From Allium sativum (taxonomy: Eukaryota > Streptophyta > Magnoliopsida > Asparagales > Amaryllidaceae), in contig CM060926.1 in the NCBI GenBank assembly GCA_030737875.1, positions 316,794,922-316,858,921 of the forward strand: DNA of 64,000 bases, read 5' to 3'. Below are positions 59,604 through 64,000 of the stretch, in pieces; positions within the stretch are counted from its first letter, which is position 1, and the number at the start of each line of letters is the position of its first letter. The translations under genes and the position numbers were made by a program. The notes beneath the pieces are model-generated. The model saw only the letters and a list, made by a program, of their open reading frames with translations. It did not search any database and had not been told where the DNA came from.

Positions 59604-59813
59604 CACGAGTTTAGACGCAATTCTGGTATAAGACTGCCCGGAACCGCCCGGCAAATCCAGCTGCCACAATTGGACGTCCAATGTGAGAGGTCAAAGGAGG
59701 AAATTTGAGCATAACGGTTTATGACACGAGGTTGGACTCAAGTTGTGGCGTAAGACTGCCCGGAACCGCCCGGCACATCCAGCAGCCTCAAAATGTTAGT
59801 CCAATGTGGGTGG
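59604..59813 (+). other. Covarying hairpin pair, element D LTR
   Basis: Hairpin 1 (59604-59692): TTTAGACG/CGTCCAAT and AATTCTGG/CCACAATT with mismatches. Hairpin 2 (59724-59813): TTGGACT/AGTCCAA. Both contain TGCCCGGAACCGCCCGGCA, the reverse complement of the core seen in A-C on the plus strand, so the module has the same element orientation in all four. Confidence 0.72.
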
Positions 59814-60284
59814 TCATACATCGTTATGGCATAATGAATGCATTAAGGAATACTAACCATAATAAGACATGTGGGTGACAAGGGTATGGTTAGAGGGTTA
59901 AGTGGGTACAGGTAAGTATAGACTTAACTGTAGTAAGACAAGATATGTATAAACATGTAAGTATAAGACTTAATCGTAGTAAGACATGTGTAAAATATGG
60001 AAACAACAATAATAAAAAGGTTAATCTGAACTAATGACGGAATATGGGGAATGATAAATAACCTATTACAAATTTGTATAAGAAAAAAAGAAGGATAATA
60101 GATTAGACTTGTCCTAGGGACAAAAGGGGAAAATATGACTTATGGGATACGATAAGTTTTAAGAACGAAAAAGGGAAGAATAAGATAACTTATATGAGGA
60201 GATATACTTAATTATAAATTAATCGGTTTGAAAAGGAAGAAGAAGTAAATTTTGAATCATATATGTTGGTTGGGTAGAGTAATT

Positions 60285-60336
60285 CCCGAGGTGTCAGTCT
60301 GATGTTGATCTCGGTCTTCGGGGCTGGTATTTAGGG
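60285..60336 (+). other. Conserved stem-loop module, copy in element D LTR
   Basis: CCCGAGGTGTCAG pairs with CTGGTATTTAGGG (12 of 13 with wobbles) around CTGATGTTGAT and TCGGTCTTCGGGG. Confidence 0.6.
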
Positions 60337-60514
60337 TGTTGTTCCCCCAATCAGTATATATGTGGGATAAGGTATACTTAACAATGAATTAAATATAACA
60401 TGTTGTTGTGACCCAAAAAGGGAATAATTTATGAAATTTAAAGACAACATGTTATAAGGCTTATCAATGGACTTGAGTTAACTTAAGTATAAATTCAGTT
60501 GATAACCAACGGTA

Positions 60515-60825
60515 AACATAAACTAAGTATCAAACCTTGGTTAAGAGAATCAAGTAATAAACCTTAGTTAAAATAACTAAGTAGATAACGAGAAAGAAAA
60601 CTAAGTAGTAAACCTTAGTTAAAGTGGACTAAGTTGTAAACCTTAGTTAATAAAAATGAACGATTGATAGAAATAAGTAGTAAACCTTAGTTAAAAGGAC
60701 TAAGTAATAAACCTTAGTTAAGAAAACGACGATTCAGGAAACTAAGTAAACCTTAGTTAAAAACTAAGAGGGCTAAGTAGTAAACCTTAGTTAAAGAAAC
60801 TAAGTAGTAAACCTTAGTAGAACAC
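60515..60825 (+). repeat. Tandem palindromic units ACTAAG-TAGTAAAC-CTTAGT
   Basis: Nine copies of ACCTTAGTTA or a close variant, most preceded by ACTAAGTAGTAA, so most units can fold as AACTAAG/CTTAGTT with an 8-base loop. Spacers differ in length and sequence. Confidence 0.8.
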
Positions 60826-62115
60826 GAGAAGGAGCGTACAGCCGTCTGATTTTAAAGGAGGCTCCAACGAATTGGGTTACGAAGCCCGAGGCTTCGAGGG
60901 GACGTGAGGGTACTCTTGATATCCCTCTGTGAGGCTGCAGATGATCCTCCTGGGCTCACAGAGGTTAAGGTCTGCATTAGAAGAACCAAGGGTATGACTT
61001 GGTTGCAATAAATGGCAACCTAAAGACTAGGATGGACCAGCGTGATTCGGCGAGACCAGTAGCCCTGTGTTAGCAACTCGTCGTCTACCTACCATCTTGA
61101 GTCAGTCGAGATACGCATAGCGGAAAGGAGGAGAACTCCTACGAACCATATACTTTCTATCTAGTTGTGGTTGCGGTTGGCCATAGGTTAGTGGGGCATA
61201 GAGGGTCCGACATGTAGTTCTCATTTTTCAAGGATGGCCTTTCATTACTTGAGGGAGGGGTCGAGTGGGACCATAGCCACTAGAAAAACAGACCTTAGCA
61301 TCTGCATCGGCGGACAACTTAAAGCTCCCGACCGAGTTCCGTGACTTGCCCTGCCACGAGACTCGGGTAGCACATATAGAGTACATGTGCATCTAGTCAT
61401 CGAAAAACGGTTCACGATACTTACGCGGGAAGGTCTAGGAACATCTATCGCTCTGGGTAGTGTGTCCTAGACTAGAGGGCATATTTCGTTAGGTAGCATA
61501 ATCCCTAGTAGCCCTAGGTGGCATAAACCCTAACCGAATTAAGGAAACGTGGCAGTCCAAACAATTACGGAAATGGTGGCACTACGCTGAGGTAGTATAT
61601 AGTTACGTAATGAACTCCGTACGATAAATGGAAAGGGACTGTACACATACATGGAAAAGATAATACGAGTAGGGGGTATCCACATATACGAGATATTAGG
61701 TTAATATACTAGTATGTGAATAAGAATGACATGAGTTTATCCTTAGGTGCTAATGATGAGATTAACCTAATAACTAAGAAAATATACGGAACGGTATATG
61801 TAGTGTTACACAGAAGTTTATTATAAGTCCTCTCACACAGAACTTATATTCTGACCCCCTCCTCATTACATACTTCCAGGTTAGGTTCATGAAAGAGATG
61901 GTATAGCTTTGGATACTGGTTAAACAGTATGATTTATATGGTAAAGCTATTTTTGAATATATTATATTTTAATTCCTTCCGCTGTGAGATGCTCTACGAG
62001 TTTTGACATGTTTCTTTATCTCTGTCTTTTTCTGCAGAATACCAGAGCACCCAACTCGGGTTTTGATAGATCGAATTTGAAAAATTCGGTCTGTCGGAAT
62101 CCAGGTTGTCACATC

Positions 62116-62127
62116 TGGTATCAGAGC
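62116..62127 (+). other. Primer-binding site of element D
   Basis: TGGTATCAGAGC two bases after the LTR end, plus strand. Confidence 0.92.
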
Positions 62128-63607
62128 TTCGGTCTAGTGTTCCTAGGGAGATAATGAGTGAACGTATTTGTTTTCTTAAATATAAATATATTATATATAT
62201 AAACCTAGATCCATATAGTAGCCCACTAGACATGAAAAGAGTTGGGATATTTAGTTTGTACACTAAAGTAATAAACATAGAAATTTTTGAGACCCTTAGG
62301 TGGTTTGGTTGGAAAGTGTACAATATGATTTGGTATTAGGGAGAGAAAGTATCCCATAGAGTTAAAACTGAAATGTTATTATTTCAGAGTAGTGGGTTTA
62401 GAAGTGAAACCTTATAAACTAGAAAAGGTTGAAAAATGTGGAAATGGATTGGGAATATATGTAGTCGAGAAAATTGAATCCGCGAAAGTGCCTAGGATAG
62501 TGAGTTGAAGAACCACTTTGAGTCTAACCCAATGATAAGTTATTAGAACCTAACTGGAGATTGGTGGGGTTGAGTGATTCTCTGAGTATCAATCTGATGT
62601 TGATTTCGGTCTTCGGGGTTGATGCTTAGGGAATTATTCTCTTACCAATTTCCGATCAAAGATTAGCTAATGTTAAAACTAATGGAAAATTCACGTAAAA
62701 TACATAAACATTGAGAAACCTAGGTTTGTTGCTTGAGAAAAAGAGATAAAGTATAGGCTAGTAATAACAGCATGGACTAGTAGTTACTACTAGGTAGGGA
62801 ATGGCAAGCAAGTGTATAGATCCTATTGTGTGGACTCGCGATTGTTAGAGGTAACAAAGTCCTAAGATTCTAGGCCCATAGTTGTAGCTGTGTAAGATAC
62901 TGTTTGAGTAGAAAACAGAAAAGCTTGGTTGAAAAATAAACTTAAGAAGAAGACTAGCCTAACTAACAAGAAAACAACTGAATCAATCAAGCAACAAAAC
63001 GCGATGGGAAAAGAAATTGAAAATTTTCAGAAAAAGAAAAAAAAGATGAATGAATATGAAATTACTCCAAGGTATGTTGAAAAAAAAAAGTTTCTTATGT
63101 AATTGTGCTTGGATAGGAAAATCGGAACTTTTTATAGAATAGCTATGTAAAAATCCAAGTGCAACTAGTAAAGGTACATAAAAGAAAAACGGAAAAAGTA
63201 AATTTTTCCGTTTTATACCTTTTTGTAACATAAGAAATCGAATTTGGAAAAAAATAGATTTTTCTAAATTTCGAATTTAATGATGGTTGGTTGGGTTTGG
63301 ATGCAACAATTGGATGAACCGTGCTCTTATTTAAGAGTGTGGGAAAATTTGGATGAAAAATGTTTTGGTTTTTCAAAAATATTTCATTCATATAGAACTG
63401 CAAGTATATTTAGGATGTAAGCATCATGTTTTGAAAGAGATTTTAAAAATGTGCATACATATAGGTGGTACCAAATTAGGCATACATGCATTACTATGAT
63501 GTGTTTCACTTTGCGCATGTGCACAATGTTTGAAAAAATGGATGTACACATGATGGATGATATAATATGCGAGGGATTATTTGATTTTACCCTTACCAAA
63601 TTTCAGG
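62128..63607 (+). other. Non-coding interior of element D
   Basis: About 1.5 kb without gag or pol; all frames are short. Holds the stem-loop module at 62582-62629. Confidence 0.75.
62582..62629 (+). other. Conserved stem-loop module, copy in element D interior
   Basis: CTGAGTATCAA pairs with TTGATGCTTAG (11 of 11 with wobbles) around CTGATGTTGAT and TCGGTCTTCGGGG. Confidence 0.6.
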
Positions 63608-63633
63608 GACGAAATTTCTTAAGGGTGGGAGAA
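63608..63633 (+). other. Polypurine tract of element D
   Basis: GGACGAAATTTCTT then AAGGGTGGGAGAA directly before the LTR start at 63634. Confidence 0.88.
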
Positions 63634-64000
63634 TGTAACACCCCGAATTTTTAATGTAATTAAAAATGTTTATATGCATGATAGTGATATGCAGTTTAAA
63701 TTAATACATACGTTGAAAAGAAAAAAATTTATACGATAACAATGTATGTAATAGAAAAAGATAATAAAATAAAGATACTTAATTTAAATATCAGGAATTA
63801 AGTAAAAGAGATGTCACAATTGCGTTCGCCTCAAAATTCTGGTTCAGATGGATACCATGTTTGTGTAAAACGGATAACATATGAAGAAGTTGTAAGCCGC
63901 AGAAGTTTATATACGCGTAGGATAAAAAATATATATATATATATATTATATGCATTGACATATTTAAGGAAAAGAAAAGTAGTATACAATGAGGAATGCG
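63634..64000 (+). repeat. Element D 3' LTR, cut by window edge
   Basis: TGTAACACCCCGAATTTTT onward matches 46172-46540 with a few substitutions and a shorter TA run. Confidence 0.92.

Larger units (their letters stand above)
58889..61879 (+). other. Candidate leader intron, element D 5' LTR
   Basis: GGCAAT followed by GTGAGT (58889-58894), ending in CTGACCCCCTCCTC, then ATTACATACTTCCAG (61879). 2991 bases holding the hairpin pair, the stem-loop and the palindromic array. Splicing is inferred. Confidence 0.45.
46172..62113 (+). repeat. Element D 5' LTR, split by element C
   Basis: 46172-46807 plus 57805-62113, about 4945 bp. The first 370 bases match 63634-64000 with scattered substitutions. 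In plus order: TATA 58551-58558, donor 58889, hairpins 59604-59813, stem-loop 60285-60336, palindromic array 60515-60825, acceptor 61879, end 62113. 60840-61570 is less AT-rich but shows no gene. Confidence 0.85.
46172..64000 (+). mobile_element. Element D: LARD-like element with 4.9-kb LTR (right end beyond window)
   Basis: Left LTR starts TGTAACACCCGC (46172) and ends GGTTGTCACA (62113), split by C. PBS 62116-62127, interior 62114-63633 without gag or pol, PPT to 63633, right LTR from 63634 cut by the window edge. Very long LTRs with a short non-coding interior are the hallmark of large retrotransposon derivatives (LARDs). The hairpin pair and the LTR/PPT layout tie it to the Tekay elements. 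The right TSD cannot be checked; the left flank is ATAAT or similar. Confidence 0.82.

Noticed and set aside
60515..60825. CRISPR-like array
   Set aside because: Units are palindromic but spacers are irregular (a few to about 40 bases) and the context is a plant LTR; no cas genes.

Overview
This is plant nuclear DNA, most likely from a eudicot, although the species cannot be told from the window. It is about two-thirds A+T. I see no intact host gene, rRNA, CRISPR array or bacterial feature. Nearly all of it is LTR retrotransposons inserted into one another, plus decayed retroelement genes. Several insertions can be delimited to the base from terminal TG...CA, 5-bp target-site duplications (TSDs), tRNA-Met primer-binding sites (PBS) and polypurine tracts (PPT).

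Left part (1-14.6 kb): remains of minus-strand Ty1/copia material. There is a decayed UBN2-type gag (about 2.28-3.32 kb), its PBS and its 5' LTR (from 3341). That LTR is split by a 5.06-kb solo LTR (element G, 3678-8741, TSD ACTCA). Further left are a broken gene for a plant transposon-type protein (about 1.05-1.9 kb) and an open frame running off the edge (1-202). Three homologous promoter modules with paired GTCGAC palindromes lie upstream of these genes. From 9.3 to 14.6 kb the DNA is AT-rich repeat relics, including one LTR/PPT junction at 12562.

Middle (14.6-43.5 kb): a four-level nest. A minus-strand DUF4283/zinc-knuckle (LINE ORF1-like) pseudogene is split by a Tork-type copia element (15474-42592, TSD AAGCA). 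That element is split inside its integrase/RT region by element A, a short Tekay-type Ty3/gypsy derivative with 3.8-kb LTRs (18239-39193, TSD GAAGC). The left LTR of A is split by element B (19006-30709), a complete Tekay chromovirus with one uninterrupted 1458-residue gag-pol. The left LTR of the copia element is inverted, so both outer ends are U5 ends.

Right part (43.5-64 kb): AT-rich DNA, then element D (from 46172, plus strand). D has a 4.9-kb LTR, a 1.5-kb non-coding interior and a second LTR cut by the window edge. Its left LTR is split by element C (46808-57799, TSD ATGCA), a Tekay element with a gag/pol frameshift and a lost integrase catalytic residue.

The most unusual material is non-coding. 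The LTRs of A, B, C and D share (i) a tandem pair of roughly 85-nt hairpins whose stems co-vary while the apical core stays nearly constant, (ii) a candidate leader intron with a GT or GC donor near the promoter and a pyrimidine-tract/CAG acceptor near the LTR end, enclosing the hairpins, and (iii) in A, B and C, arrays of CG-centred palindromes upstream of the TATA box whose copy number differs between LTRs of one element. Elements A and D also share a second stem-loop module.
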